Source of the DNA: Gemmatimonadota bacterium
Lineage (GTDB): Bacteria > JAAXHH01
DNA length: 64,000 bases
Direction of reading: 5' to 3'
Assembly: GCA_009837395.1 (NCBI GenBank)
Contig: VXTP01000043.1
Coordinates: 542,909-606,908, forward strand
The translations under genes and the position numbers were made by a program. Below the pieces are notes generated by a model. It had not been told where the DNA came from, ran no database searches, and was given only the letters and a program-made list of their open reading frames with translations. Shown piece after piece: positions 41,341 through 50,300 of this stretch. The first letter of the stretch is position 1; every line of letters begins with the position of its first letter.

Positions 41341-41367
41341 AAAAACACCTCGGCGTCCGGATACCTG

Positions 41368-41415
41368 CCCGGTCGGGCCGTACCAGCCATACAGGTCAAG
41401 CCCGGTCGGGCCGTA
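41368..41415 (+). repeat. 15-bp direct repeat between the two sigma-operon promoters
   Basis: CCCGGTCGGGCCGTA occurs at 41368-41382 and 41401-41415 (33-bp period, about three helical turns). It lies in the transcribed leader from the upstream promoter and may be an operator. Confidence 0.7.
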
Positions 41416-41420
41416 TTCAG

Positions 41421-41449
41421 AATATAGAAATACGCCGCGTCCGTGTCAA
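41421..41449 (-). promoter_or_regulatory. Housekeeping-type promoter of the sigma operon
   Basis: Minus strand: TTGACA (41449-41444), 17-bp spacer, TATATT (41426-41421). Gives a leader of about 110 bases before ATG 41305. Confidence 0.65.
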
Positions 41450-41457
41450 CCGGACCG

Positions 41458-43140
41458 TCATGCCCGCACTTCGCTCACGTCGTGGATGGTATACTGGTAG
41501 CCCTGTTCCGTCAGAAAGAGCTGACGGTTCACGGCATAGTCCTGGTCCAGGGTGTTCCGCGTGATGAGCGAATAGAAAATGGCGGCGGAGCCGTCCGCCT
41601 TGGGACGGAGGATCCGGCCCAGCCGCTGGGCTTCCTCCTGGCGGGAGCCGAAGGTACCCGAAATCTGTATCGCCACGTTCGCGTCCGGCAGGTCGATGGC
41701 GAAATTCGCGACCTTGGACACCACGAGGCGCTTGAGTTCGCCGTTTCTGAACCGGGTATACAGATCGAGGCGGGCCTGAAGCGGCGTGCTGCCGGTGATC
41801 AGGGGAAAATCGAACAGTGCGGCGATCTGCTTGAGCTGCCTCACGTACAGACCGATGATCAGGACCTGGTCCGATGGATGCTGTTCCAGCAAGGCGCGGA
41901 TGATCTCGGTCTTGCGGCTGTTCTCCGAGGCGATCCTGAACTTGTCGCGGCGGTTGGCCACGGCGTAGGACATGCGCCGCGCTTCGGGCAGATCGATCCG
42001 GATTTCACGGCAGTACGCCTCGGCGATCCAGCCCTGGCGCTCGAGGAGCTTCCACGGCATGTCGTACCTGCGGGGGCCGATCAGGCTGAAGACGTCGTCT
42101 TCCCGGCCGTCTTCGCGAACCAGCGTCGCGGTAAGCCCGAGGCGACGCCGGGCCTGGATCTCGGCCGTGTACCGGAAAACGGGGGCGGGGAGCAGATGGA
42201 CCTCGTCGTAGATGATGAGGCCCCAGCCTTTCTGGTCGAAGAGGCCGAAATGCTCGAATTCGTCCCCTTTGCTCTTCCGGTAGGTCAGAATCTGGTAGGT
42301 GGCCAGGGTTACGGGCCGGATCTGTTTCGTTTCACCGGAATACTCGCCGATATGCTCTTCCGACAGCGAGGTCTTCTCGATCAACTCCTCCCGCCACTGG
42401 CGCAGGGCCACCGTGTTGGCCGTCAGCACGAGGGTGTGGCACTTCAGTACGGCCATCGCCCCGAGGGCCACGATGGTCTTCCCGGCGCCGCAGGGCAGCA
42501 CGATGACTCCGTTGCCTCCTTGCGGTTCGCCGTTCATGTGAAACGCGCCGACCGCGTCCTGCTGGTAGTCCCGCATGGTGAAGGACTTCCGGTCGTCGGA
42601 AGCGGTGCGCAGATTGATTTCCAGCGGGGCGCCTTCGACGTATCCCGCCAGATCTTCCACGGGAAATCCGACCTTGATCAGCGCCTGCTTGATGTGGCCC
42701 CGGAACCGGTCTCCCACCTGCACCCTTCGCTCGTCCAGGGGCTGCGCGAGGAACTGCTTGACCGAGGGCAGTCCGGAAACCTCCGCGATCAGGGCGGGGT
42801 CGTCGGACTCGAGGATCAGCTTGCCGTCGTCCTCCTTAAGCAGCCGGAGCTGCCCGTACCGTTCTATGAAATCGTAAATCTCGCGGCGGATGTTCTGCGG
42901 GATCTCGTACTTGCTCAGGTTTTCGAGCGATTCGAGCACGCCGTCGGCGTTCATGCCGGCCGAGGCGGCGTTCCACAGGGACAGCGGGCTCAGCCGGTAT
43001 ACGTGGATGTGCTCCGGGGACTTTTCCAGTTCCGCGAACCGGGCCAGCGCGTCCCTGGCATCCTCGTATCGCGGATGGTCGACTTCGACGAGGATGGTTC
43101 GGTCGCTTTGTACAATCAATGGGTTATTCAGGTCAGGCAA
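41458..43140 (-). CDS. XPB/ERCC3-type DNA helicase
   Basis: 560 aa from a TTG at 43140 with GGGGGA five bases upstream. The next residues (PLIVQSDRTILVEVDHP) match the very start of mycobacterial XPB, so the ATG at 43206 is too far upstream. N-terminal DRD-like region (~1-190), helicase domain 1 (~200-370) with LPCGAGKTIVALG (Walker A), DEVHLLPA (DEVH box) and LTATL, and domain 2 (~375-540) with TGSTP and QRLGRILRP. A superfamily 2 3'-5' helicase for DNA unwinding in repair or transcription-coupled processes. It follows Sua5 and PurD; no Bax1-like nuclease is adjacent. Confidence 0.93.
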   Translation of the reverse strand: MPDLNNPLIVQSDRTILVEVDHPRYEDARDALARFAELEKSPEHIHVYRLSPLSLWNAASAGMNADGVLESLENLSKYEIPQNIRREIYDFIERYGQLRLLKEDDGKLILESDDPALIAEVSGLPSVKQFLAQPLDERRVQVGDRFRGHIKQALIKVGFPVEDLAGYVEGAPLEINLRTASDDRKSFTMRDYQQDAVGAFHMNGEPQGGNGVIVLPCGAGKTIVALGAMAVLKCHTLVLTANTVALRQWREELIEKTSLSEEHIGEYSGETKQIRPVTLATYQILTYRKSKGDEFEHFGLFDQKGWGLIIYDEVHLLPAPVFRYTAEIQARRRLGLTATLVREDGREDDVFSLIGPRRYDMPWKLLERQGWIAEAYCREIRIDLPEARRMSYAVANRRDKFRIASENSRKTEIIRALLEQHPSDQVLIIGLYVRQLKQIAALFDFPLITGSTPLQARLDLYTRFRNGELKRLVVSKVANFAIDLPDANVAIQISGTFGSRQEEAQRLGRILRPKADGSAAIFYSLITRNTLDQDYAVNRQLFLTEQGYQYTIHDVSEVRA

Positions 43141-43180
43141 GGAAATCCCCCGGGGTTCCGTCCTGCAAGGCGCCCGGCGC

Positions 43181-43242
43181 CGCTCATGGGTGCCAGGCAT
43201 CCTCATGGGCGTCCTGCGTCACTCATTGGTGCCAGGCATCCT
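43181..43242 (+). repeat. Imperfect 23-bp duplication spanning the Sua5 stop codon
   Basis: Copies 43181-43203 and 43220-43242 share 21 of 23 bases around GGTGCCAGGCATCCT. The second contains the last codons and TGA of the Sua5 gene; the first is downstream of it in the spacer before the helicase. Confidence 0.8.
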
Positions 43243-43855
43243 CGACACGGTCAAAGGGTGTACATCCCGCGCGGATCAGACGCGGCGTACCCGTGGATAC
43301 GTCCACCACCGTCGAAGGCTGATCCGAAGGCGATCGTCCGCCATCGATAATCAGGTCGACCCGGTCCCCCAGTTGGGAGGCCACGTCCTCTGCCGTGAGG
43401 GGTTCCGGCTCACCGGAGCGGTTGGCGCTGGGCGCGGTCACGGGCCCGCCCGTCGCGCGGCACAGGGCCCCCGCAATCGCCGCGCCGCTGTGCCTGACCC
43501 CAATCGTGGCGCCCCCGCCCAGCAGTTCCCGCGGCACGCTGTCCAGCGCGGGAAAGACGAGCGTCAACGGTCCGGGCCAGCAAGCGTCCATCACCGCATG
43601 GACACCTTCGGGGATGCACCGGACCAGGCGGGCCAGGTCCTTCCTGTGGGATACGAGTACCAGGATCGGCTTCGATTCCTCCCGGCCCTTGGCTTCATAG
43701 ACCCGCCGGATCGCGGCGGGATTGGTTCCGTCCGCACCCAGTCCGTAGACCGTTTCGGTCGGGAAAGCCACAAGGCCCCCGGCGCGGACTATGTTCGCAG
43801 CCTCCATCAGTACGGTACGGTCCGGCCGCACCGGATCGACAGTGCGTACCTTCAT
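43223..43855 (-). CDS. tsaC: L-threonylcarbamoyladenylate synthase (Sua5/YrdC/YwlC family)
   Basis: 210 aa, YrdC-only form without the extra Sua5 domain. GGLVAFPTETVYGLG, the KGREESKPILVLV loop with the KxR-type bases, and APSANRSGEP are the conserved active-site segments. It makes threonylcarbamoyl-AMP from threonine, bicarbonate and ATP, the first step of tRNA t6A37 synthesis. The start overlaps the purD stop by ATGA, so the two are co-translated. Confidence 0.94.
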   Translation of the reverse strand: MKVRTVDPVRPDRTVLMEAANIVRAGGLVAFPTETVYGLGADGTNPAAIRRVYEAKGREESKPILVLVSHRKDLARLVRCIPEGVHAVMDACWPGPLTLVFPALDSVPRELLGGGATIGVRHSGAAIAGALCRATGGPVTAPSANRSGEPEPLTAEDVASQLGDRVDLIIDGGRSPSDQPSTVVDVSTGTPRLIRAGCTPFDRVEDAWHQ

Positions 43856-45147
43856 GGTTTCGAATCCGGATTTCCGATCCTGTGCAGGCCCTTTCGGCCG
43901 ATGTCCCTGCGGAAATACCGGTTTTCGAACCGAACCCGGTCCACCGCCTCGTAGGCCCGGTCGATGGAGCCCGTCAGATCGTCGGCCAGGGCCGTCACGC
44001 CCACGATCCGGCCGCCGTTGGTCACCAGTTTTCCGTCCCGGCTGGCCGTATCGGCGTGAAAGGCGAAGACATCGTCCATTTCGTCCAATCGATCCAACCC
44101 GCTTATTTCCTTCCCTTTCTCGTAATCGCCGGGATACCCACCGGAAGCCACCACCACGCAGGTTGCGGCCTTCTGCTTCCAGGTCAGGGGCCGGGCGGGC
44201 ATCCTGCCCTCGCTGATCCCGACCGCCAGTTCCGCGAAATCGTCTTCGAGGAGCGGCAGGATGACCTGGGCCTCGGGATCGCCGAACCGGCTGTTGAATT
44301 CTACGACCATCGGGCCCTGGCCGGTCATCATAATCCCGCAGTACAACACTCCTCTGAAAGGCCGTCCGCGTTTCTTCATGCCGAGGACCGCGGGTTCGAT
44401 GATCCGTTCCATGATGTCCTCCATGGCGCTTTCATCGATGACCGGCGCCGGTGCGTAAGCGCCCATGCCCCCGGTGTTGGGCCCCGTATCGCCGTCGTGG
44501 ATGGGCTTGTGATCCTGCGACGGGACCAGCGGAAGGACCCGTTCGCCATCGGTCAACGCGAATACGGACGCCTCCTCGCCTTCCATGAAGGCCTCCACGA
44601 CCACGTTCCGGCCCGCATCGCCGAACATTCTGTCGGTCATCACCACATCGAGGGCCTGCGTGGCCTCCTCGACGGTCCGGCACACCAGCGCGCCCTTGCC
44701 GGCGGCCAGGCCGTCGGCTTTAATCACGATCGGCGCACCCTGTTCGTTCACGTATGCCCGTGCCGCGTCCACGTCTGAAAACACCGCGAACGCGGCCGTA
44801 GGAATCCCTTCCTCCTGCATCATCTGCTTGGCGAATACCTTGCTCCATTCGATCTCGGCAGCCGCCCGTGTAGGACCGAAGGCCCGTATGCCCAGGCTTT
44901 CCACCGCGTCGACCACGCCGGCTTCCAATGCGCCGTCGGGTCCGACTACCACCAGGTCCACCCCGTTGTCGCGGGCAAAACCGGCGATCCCCTGCGCGTC
45001 TTCCGGTGCGATGGCGACGCACTTTCCAAGCGCGGCGATACCCGGATTGCCCGGAGCGGCGAAAAGGTCTTCCACGAGGGCCGACCTGCGAAGCGCCCAG
45101 GCCAGCGTGTGTTCTCTTCCTCCCTTGCCGACGACAAGTACGTTCAT
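43852..45147 (-). CDS. purD: Phosphoribosylamine--glycine ligase
   Basis: 431 aa, normal length. VLVVGKGGREHTLAWAL at the N-terminus, the ATP-grasp core with GAPIVIKADGLAAGKG, EEASVFALTDG, PSQDHKPIHDGDTGPNTGGMG and VVEFNSRFGDPEAQ are all intact. It joins phosphoribosylamine and glycine with ATP in the second step of purine synthesis. First gene of the purD-tsaC-XPB run, behind a candidate promoter ~250 bases upstream. Confidence 0.97.
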   Translation of the reverse strand: MNVLVVGKGGREHTLAWALRRSALVEDLFAAPGNPGIAALGKCVAIAPEDAQGIAGFARDNGVDLVVVGPDGALEAGVVDAVESLGIRAFGPTRAAAEIEWSKVFAKQMMQEEGIPTAAFAVFSDVDAARAYVNEQGAPIVIKADGLAAGKGALVCRTVEEATQALDVVMTDRMFGDAGRNVVVEAFMEGEEASVFALTDGERVLPLVPSQDHKPIHDGDTGPNTGGMGAYAPAPVIDESAMEDIMERIIEPAVLGMKKRGRPFRGVLYCGIMMTGQGPMVVEFNSRFGDPEAQVILPLLEDDFAELAVGISEGRMPARPLTWKQKAATCVVVASGGYPGDYEKGKEISGLDRLDEMDDVFAFHADTASRDGKLVTNGGRIVGVTALADDLTGSIDRAYEAVDRVRFENRYFRRDIGRKGLHRIGNPDSKP

Positions 45148-45397
45148 GGTGTCTCCGGTTTACGGGGCGGCGAGTCCGTGATCTTCAAACCATACCACGC
45201 GTCAAGCGCGATTGCATGTGATCCGCTCGCGTCCGTCTGCGTTCCGAAGGGGTGAACGGTGAAACCAATGAAATGGCGTGGGCGTTCATATTGTATAATG
45301 ATTACGATGTGCCTGATTCGTCGCAATCGGGGATGACCGCGGGACCGCATGGAATCCACCCGGACCCTCGATAGGATGACGATCAGCAAGATCGGAA

Positions 45398-45426
45398 AAG
45401 TTAAAGAAACACAGGGGGAATGTCAA
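45398..45426 (-). promoter_or_regulatory. Candidate promoter of purD operon
   Basis: Minus strand: TTGACA (45426-45421), 17-bp spacer, TAACTT (45403-45398). Confidence 0.45.
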
Positions 45427-45470
45427 GGCGTGAACACGAAAATCACCATCGCCGAGTGACCCGAAAACCA

Positions 45471-45498
45471 TTGACAGGGTACATCCCTGCTTTAGTAT
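45471..45498 (+). promoter_or_regulatory. Candidate promoter of the CtpA-DUF4175-TPR-Mpl operon
   Basis: TTGACA (45471-45476), 16-bp spacer, TAGTAT (45493-45498), in the most AT-rich stretch of the spacer; leader about 110 bases. Confidence 0.5.
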
Positions 45499-45614
45499 TA
45501 CTTAGTTACTTTAATATCAACTGGCGACCTGCCCTGCATGCAACCTGAAGGTCGTTTTCTGCGCGAACCAGGTCGAATCCCGGGCGGAAGACCGGGACGA
45601 AGGAGTCTGGCCAT

Positions 45615-47345
45615 ATGTCGACCCTGAAGAAACCGAAATACGCCATCCTGCTGGTCTTTGTCGCGGTCGGGTCGTTCCTGCTCGGCAGTGCGGCCGACAG
45701 GACGATCCATGCGGCGGACAACATCTTCTCGAGCACCAGGCTGTTTATGGGCGTGCTCAACCTGGTCAACGACAACTACGTGGAGGAGGTAGAGACCGGC
45801 GAGTTGATCTACGCCGCAATCGATGGCATGCTCGAGGTGCTCGACCCCCATTCCAGCTTCCTGAGCAAGGAGAGCTTCGCTGAAATGGGCGAGCGCTTCA
45901 GCGGGAAGTTCTACGGAATCGGGATCGAGTTCGACGTACTGGACGGATTCCTGTACGTGATTTCCGTGATCGACGAATCGCCGTCGGAAGCCGTCGGCCT
46001 TCAGTCCGGAGACCGAATCGTCCGGATCGACGGTGCATCGGCGATCGGCATCAAGCACGACGAGGTGAGGCAGAAGCTGCGCGGGGAGAAAGGGACCAGG
46101 GTGGATGTAACCATCGAACGTCCCGGCGTCGATGAGCGGTTCGACGTGACGATTACCCGGGACAGTATCCCCATTCGCAGCGTCAGGACGTCCTTCATGC
46201 TGGAAGACCAGACGGGATACATCCAGTTGATCCGGTTCGCCAAGACCACTTCCCGTGAACTGGAGGCCGCCCTGGACAGGCTTCAGCAGGAAGGCATGGA
46301 GCGGCTGATTCTCGACCTGAGAGGCAATTCGGGTGGATACCTGGACCAGGCGGTCGAGGTGTCCAGCAAGTTCATACCCGAAGGCCGCGTAATCGTCAAG
46401 ACCATGGGAAGGAACCGGAGTTCCAACCAGACTTTCAATTCGATAAGCGGCGTTAATCACCGGGAAATGCCCCTGGTGATCCTGCTGGACCACCGCTCCG
46501 CCTCTGCTTCCGAAATCGTTGCGGGCGCCGTCCAGGACTGGGACCGGGGCGTAATCGCCGGAACCCGCAGCTTCGGCAAGGGCCTCGTTCAGACCCTCTT
46601 CGCGGAGCCTCAACTGACGGACGGTTCCGCGCTCAAGCTGACGACGGCCAGGTACTACACCCCGAGCGGCCGGATGATCCAGCGAGACTATAAGAACAAA
46701 TCCTTCCAGGAATACGTCGAAGGCTCGTTCAGTGAGGCCGGCGAGGCCGGCGAGGCCGGACAGGAAGCGGAATCAGGTACGGATGATGGCCATGCGGGCC
46801 AGGCAGGCGATGCGGACCAGGCAGGCGATGCGGACCAGACGGACGATGCGGACCAGGCAGACCACGCAGACATCCCGGAGCGCACGGAATTCACCACCGC
46901 CGCCGGGCGTACAGTCTATGGAGACGGCGGCATTTCTCCCGACGTCGTGATCCCGGCGCCGAAACGCATGTACCCCTTCGTAATCGGCAAGTACAGGGGA
47001 TGGGTGCCTTTCGACCGGGCCTGTTTCGAATTCGCCAACGCCTACAGCGTGTCCCTGGCGGACCGGCAGGACCTCAGGGATGATTTCGACGTCTTTCTGC
47101 AGGAGTTCCAGGTCGACGAAGCGATGCTTGATGCGTTCAAGATCCAGGTCCGGGACTCGGGGATAACTTTCTCCGACGAGGAGTTCAACGACGACCGGGA
47201 CGTCATCGAACTCCAACTGAAGCGCTCGCTCGCCCGGAATCTATGGGGTGACGAGGAAGCCAGCCGCGTAGCCGCGGCCGGCGACGAGCAACTTCAGCAG
47301 GCCCGCCAGCTGTTTTACTCTCACGAAATGCTGGTACAGCAATAG
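45615..47345 (+). CDS. S41 family C-terminal processing peptidase (CtpA/Prc type)
   Basis: 576 aa; AAGGAG about nine bases upstream. A signal or anchor (residues 8-26), PDZ domain (~95-180) and S41 catalytic domain with LDLRGNSGGYLDQAV, HRSASASEIVAG (nucleophile Ser near residue 297-299) and GTRSFGKGLVQ (Lys322). Residues ~371-420 form an acidic, Gly/Ala/Asp/Gln insertion (GDADQAGDADQ) coded by tandem repeats, between the catalytic core and the C-terminal domain. It trims C-termini of periplasmic proteins or controls wall hydrolases. First of four co-directional envelope genes. Confidence 0.93.
   Translation: MSTLKKPKYAILLVFVAVGSFLLGSAADRTIHAADNIFSSTRLFMGVLNLVNDNYVEEVETGELIYAAIDGMLEVLDPHSSFLSKESFAEMGERFSGKFYGIGIEFDVLDGFLYVISVIDESPSEAVGLQSGDRIVRIDGASAIGIKHDEVRQKLRGEKGTRVDVTIERPGVDERFDVTITRDSIPIRSVRTSFMLEDQTGYIQLIRFAKTTSRELEAALDRLQQEGMERLILDLRGNSGGYLDQAVEVSSKFIPEGRVIVKTMGRNRSSNQTFNSISGVNHREMPLVILLDHRSASASEIVAGAVQDWDRGVIAGTRSFGKGLVQTLFAEPQLTDGSALKLTTARYYTPSGRMIQRDYKNKSFQEYVEGSFSEAGEAGEAGQEAESGTDDGHAGQAGDADQAGDADQTDDADQADHADIPERTEFTTAAGRTVYGDGGISPDVVIPAPKRMYPFVIGKYRGWVPFDRACFEFANAYSVSLADRQDLRDDFDVFLQEFQVDEAMLDAFKIQVRDSGITFSDEEFNDDRDVIELQLKRSLARNLWGDEEASRVAAAGDEQLQQARQLFYSHEMLVQQ
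46803..46860 (+). repeat. 18-bp tandem repeat within the CtpA-type gene
   Basis: Units GCAGGCGATGCGGACCAG at 46803 and 46821, a variant at 46839, and a partial fourth; a separate 9-bp GAGGCCGGC repeat lies at 46734-46760. Both keep frame. Confidence 0.85.
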
Positions 47346-47375
47346 CGCAAGTCGACAAAAGCTCAAGGACTGACC

Positions 47376-50300
47376 GTGCCGAGCAAAACCACCCTCTCCA
47401 CCTGGCACGCGCTGCGAGACCGGCTTCACGCGCTACGCATCCGAAGCCGGTGGATCGTCATCGTCGAAGGGCTGTTCACCGCCGGCGCGCTGATCTGCAT
47501 CCTCGCGCTTTTCCTTGCATCCCTTGAATCCTACCTGTATCTCGACCGGGCGGTTCGCCTGGGCCTGATCGCGGCGGGGATCCTCCTCCTCGCGGCCTGG
47601 CCGGTCCGGCGCTGTCTGGACCGCCTGCGTAACGGATTGTCCGACGAGGACCTCGCGCGGCGGGTCGATCGCCAGCATCCCGACCTGAACGACCGGGTCA
47701 CCGTGGCCCTGCAACTCACCGAGCAGCGGCAGGCGGGTTCCGGTGCTTACGGGACCTCTCCCGCATTATTGGACGCGGCGGTATCGGATACCGCTCGGCA
47801 CACCGAATCGGTGGATTTCAACGAAGCCGATCAGCGGCACCGCATCGTCCGGTCCGTCAGGGGATTCGGAATCGCCGCGCTGCTGGCGCTGATCGCGATG
47901 GCCGCCTATGGCACGCCGCTTTCAGGCGCGCTGAACCGCCTGGCAAGCCCCCTGACCCATTTCCAGCCTCCGCAACGCACGTTTCTGAGCGTTGCGCCGG
48001 GCGACGTGGAAGTCACATCGGGCGGGCAGGTCACGATCCTGGCCGAAGCGTCCGGGGAGCGACCCGACCGGGCCGTTCTGCAACTGGTCTCCGACGACGG
48101 ATTGCGGAATGCCGTGGAGATGAGGGTCACGGCGCCGGCAACCTACGCCCACACCGTGCGTGAGATCCGGGAAAGCCTGACCTACGTTATCGAAGCCGGA
48201 GACGCCGTCACCCCTCCCTTCCGGATCAACGCCATAGATCGCCCGTTCCTCGGCGCGCTGCAACTGACCTATCGCTATCCGGCCTATACCCGGCTGGCGC
48301 CCAGAACCACCACGGAGGGCGGAGACATCGTCGCGCTGAAAGGAACGAAGGTGGACCTGGCCGCCGTGAACGCGGGCCGGGACCTGTCGGAAGCGGCGAT
48401 CTATCTCGAGCACGAGGACAGGCCGTTAACCATGGCGGTGGTGAACGACACGGCCTCGGCGGCGCTGACCGTGCGGACCGACGGGCGGTACCGCATCTCG
48501 CTGCGCAACGCGGATGGTCACGAAAACGTAAATCCCGCCTGGTACCGGATCATCGCGCTGCCGGACCGCATGCCGTCCTTGCGGATCCTGTCTCCGGGAC
48601 GGGACACCGACCTCACGGAGAACATGGTCGTTCCCTTCCTGGTATCGGCCACGGACGACTTCGGATTCTCCGCCATGAACCTGATCCATCGCAAGGAACC
48701 CGAAGGCGAAGAGCGGGTCAGGCCCATCCCCGTGGACACGGAGTCCACGATGATGACGCAGCCCTTCGTCTGGGACCTGTCCTCGGAAAACCTGTTTCCC
48801 GGGGACGTGGTCTCTTACCGGATCGAACTTTATGATAACGACACGGTATCGGGCCCCAAACGGGCGGTAAGCCGGACCTACACCGTCCGGTTTCCAACGA
48901 TTGAAGAGATCTACGAACAGATCGACCATACGCAGGAGCAGCAGGTCACCGAAATGGAAGACCTGCTGGAAGAGCAGGAGGAATCAAAGAAGAAGATCGA
49001 AGCGATGAACCGGACGCTGGAACAGAAGGCGCGGCAGGAGGCAGAAGGGGTTCAGACGGAGGAATTGACCTGGGAGCAGAAGAAGGAAATCGAGTCCGTC
49101 CTGGCCGGCCAGGAAGAGGCGACCGACGAACTCCTCAAGGCGGCCGAAGCGGTGAAGGCGGCCATGGAAACCCTCGAAGACCACGATTCGATGAGCCAGG
49201 AACTCATCGACAAGATGGACCAGTTGCGAAAGCTGTTTCAGGAGATTGCCACGCCCGAATTGCTGGAGGCCATGCGGGACCTGAAACAAGCCCTGCAGAA
49301 CATCGACGACGAGCAACTGAAAGCGTCGATGGAAGCGTTCGAGTTCGAGCAGGAGGAGTTCCTGAAACGCCTGGAGCGCAGCCTCTCCATTCTGAAGCGA
49401 ATCCGGACGGAGCAGCAGTTGATGGCCGCCGTACGTCAGACCCGGGACCTCGCCGCCCGGCAGGACGAACTGCGCTACGCCACGGAGAATACGTCGGACG
49501 GCAGGGAAGGGATGGACCTGGCGGAAAAGCAGGAGCAGTTGGGCGAGGATACGGGTTCCCTGCAACGCGGCCTCGAAAACCTGGCCAACGAAATGGAAGC
49601 GTTCCGGGACATGCCCGCTGAGCGCGTTCGGGACGCGTCCAGGGAAATGGAACGCCAGGAAATGACGGGTTCCATGGAACAGATCGCTTCGCAGCTCAGA
49701 CTGGGCAGGATGCAGCAGGCGATGGAAGGCCAGACTGAAATGTCCCAGTCCCTTTCCGCCCTGGGCCAGCAACTGGAGGAGATCCAGGACCAGCTTCAGG
49801 AAGACCGGATGCAGGAAATCGCCGAGGGAATGAGGCGCGCGATGCACCAACTGGTCGATCTCTCCGTCGGCCAGGAGAGCCTCCACGAACGCACGCGTCA
49901 GCCGGGCGGGTCCGTCACCAGGATCGATATCCTTTCGGAGGACCAGCAGGGACTCTCGGATGGCGCATCGCTCGTAACCAACGACCTCGTATCCATCGCC
50001 CGGAAGACGATGTTCATCTCGCCGGCTATCGGACGAGCGCTGGGAGAAACGCTGAACAGCATGGATCGCGCGGAGGGCCACCTGGCCGAACAGGAACGCG
50101 ATTCCGCCTCGGAGGAGCAACTGGCTGCCATGGAGGCGCTGAACGAGACCGTGCTCGCCCTGCAGCAGGCCATGCGCAACATGGCGAACTCCGGTTCGTC
50201 CTCCGGCATGATGGACCTCATCGAACGTCTGCAGGGCATGGCGAGGCAACAGACCGGGATCAACGATCAGATGAACCAGATGATGGACGGTTCGGATGGG

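Larger units (their letters stand above)
45148..45614. other. 467-bp divergent intergenic region, purD / CtpA
   Basis: No ORF of interest. It holds the two back-to-back promoter candidates listed separately, a TATAAT (45294-45299) without a partner -35, and a 7-bp stem-loop around 45312-45331 with no T-run. I recognise no known riboswitch, although the ~240-base purD leader is long enough for one. Confidence 0.5.

Noticed and set aside
43141..43206. ATG 43206 as start of the XPB gene
   Set aside because: The added 22 residues come from a duplicated repeat; similarity to known XPB N-termini and GGGGGA favour TTG 43140.
41443..43350. 635-aa open frame on the plus strand
   Set aside because: Shadow of the XPB helicase; no recognisable domain.
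45261..45293. Second ECF-type promoter (TGAAAC-N17-CGTTCA) before the CtpA-type gene
   Set aside because: Spacer is one base longer than at the sigma gene, it is over 300 bases from the start codon, and TTGACA/TAGTAT is closer and better placed.
45148..45391. Purine-type riboswitch in the purD leader
   Set aside because: Leader length would allow one, but I could not find the conserved core of a known purine, ppGpp or PRPP riboswitch.
45498..46613. 371-aa open frame on the minus strand
   Set aside because: Shadow of the CtpA-type protease gene, whose motifs are clear.
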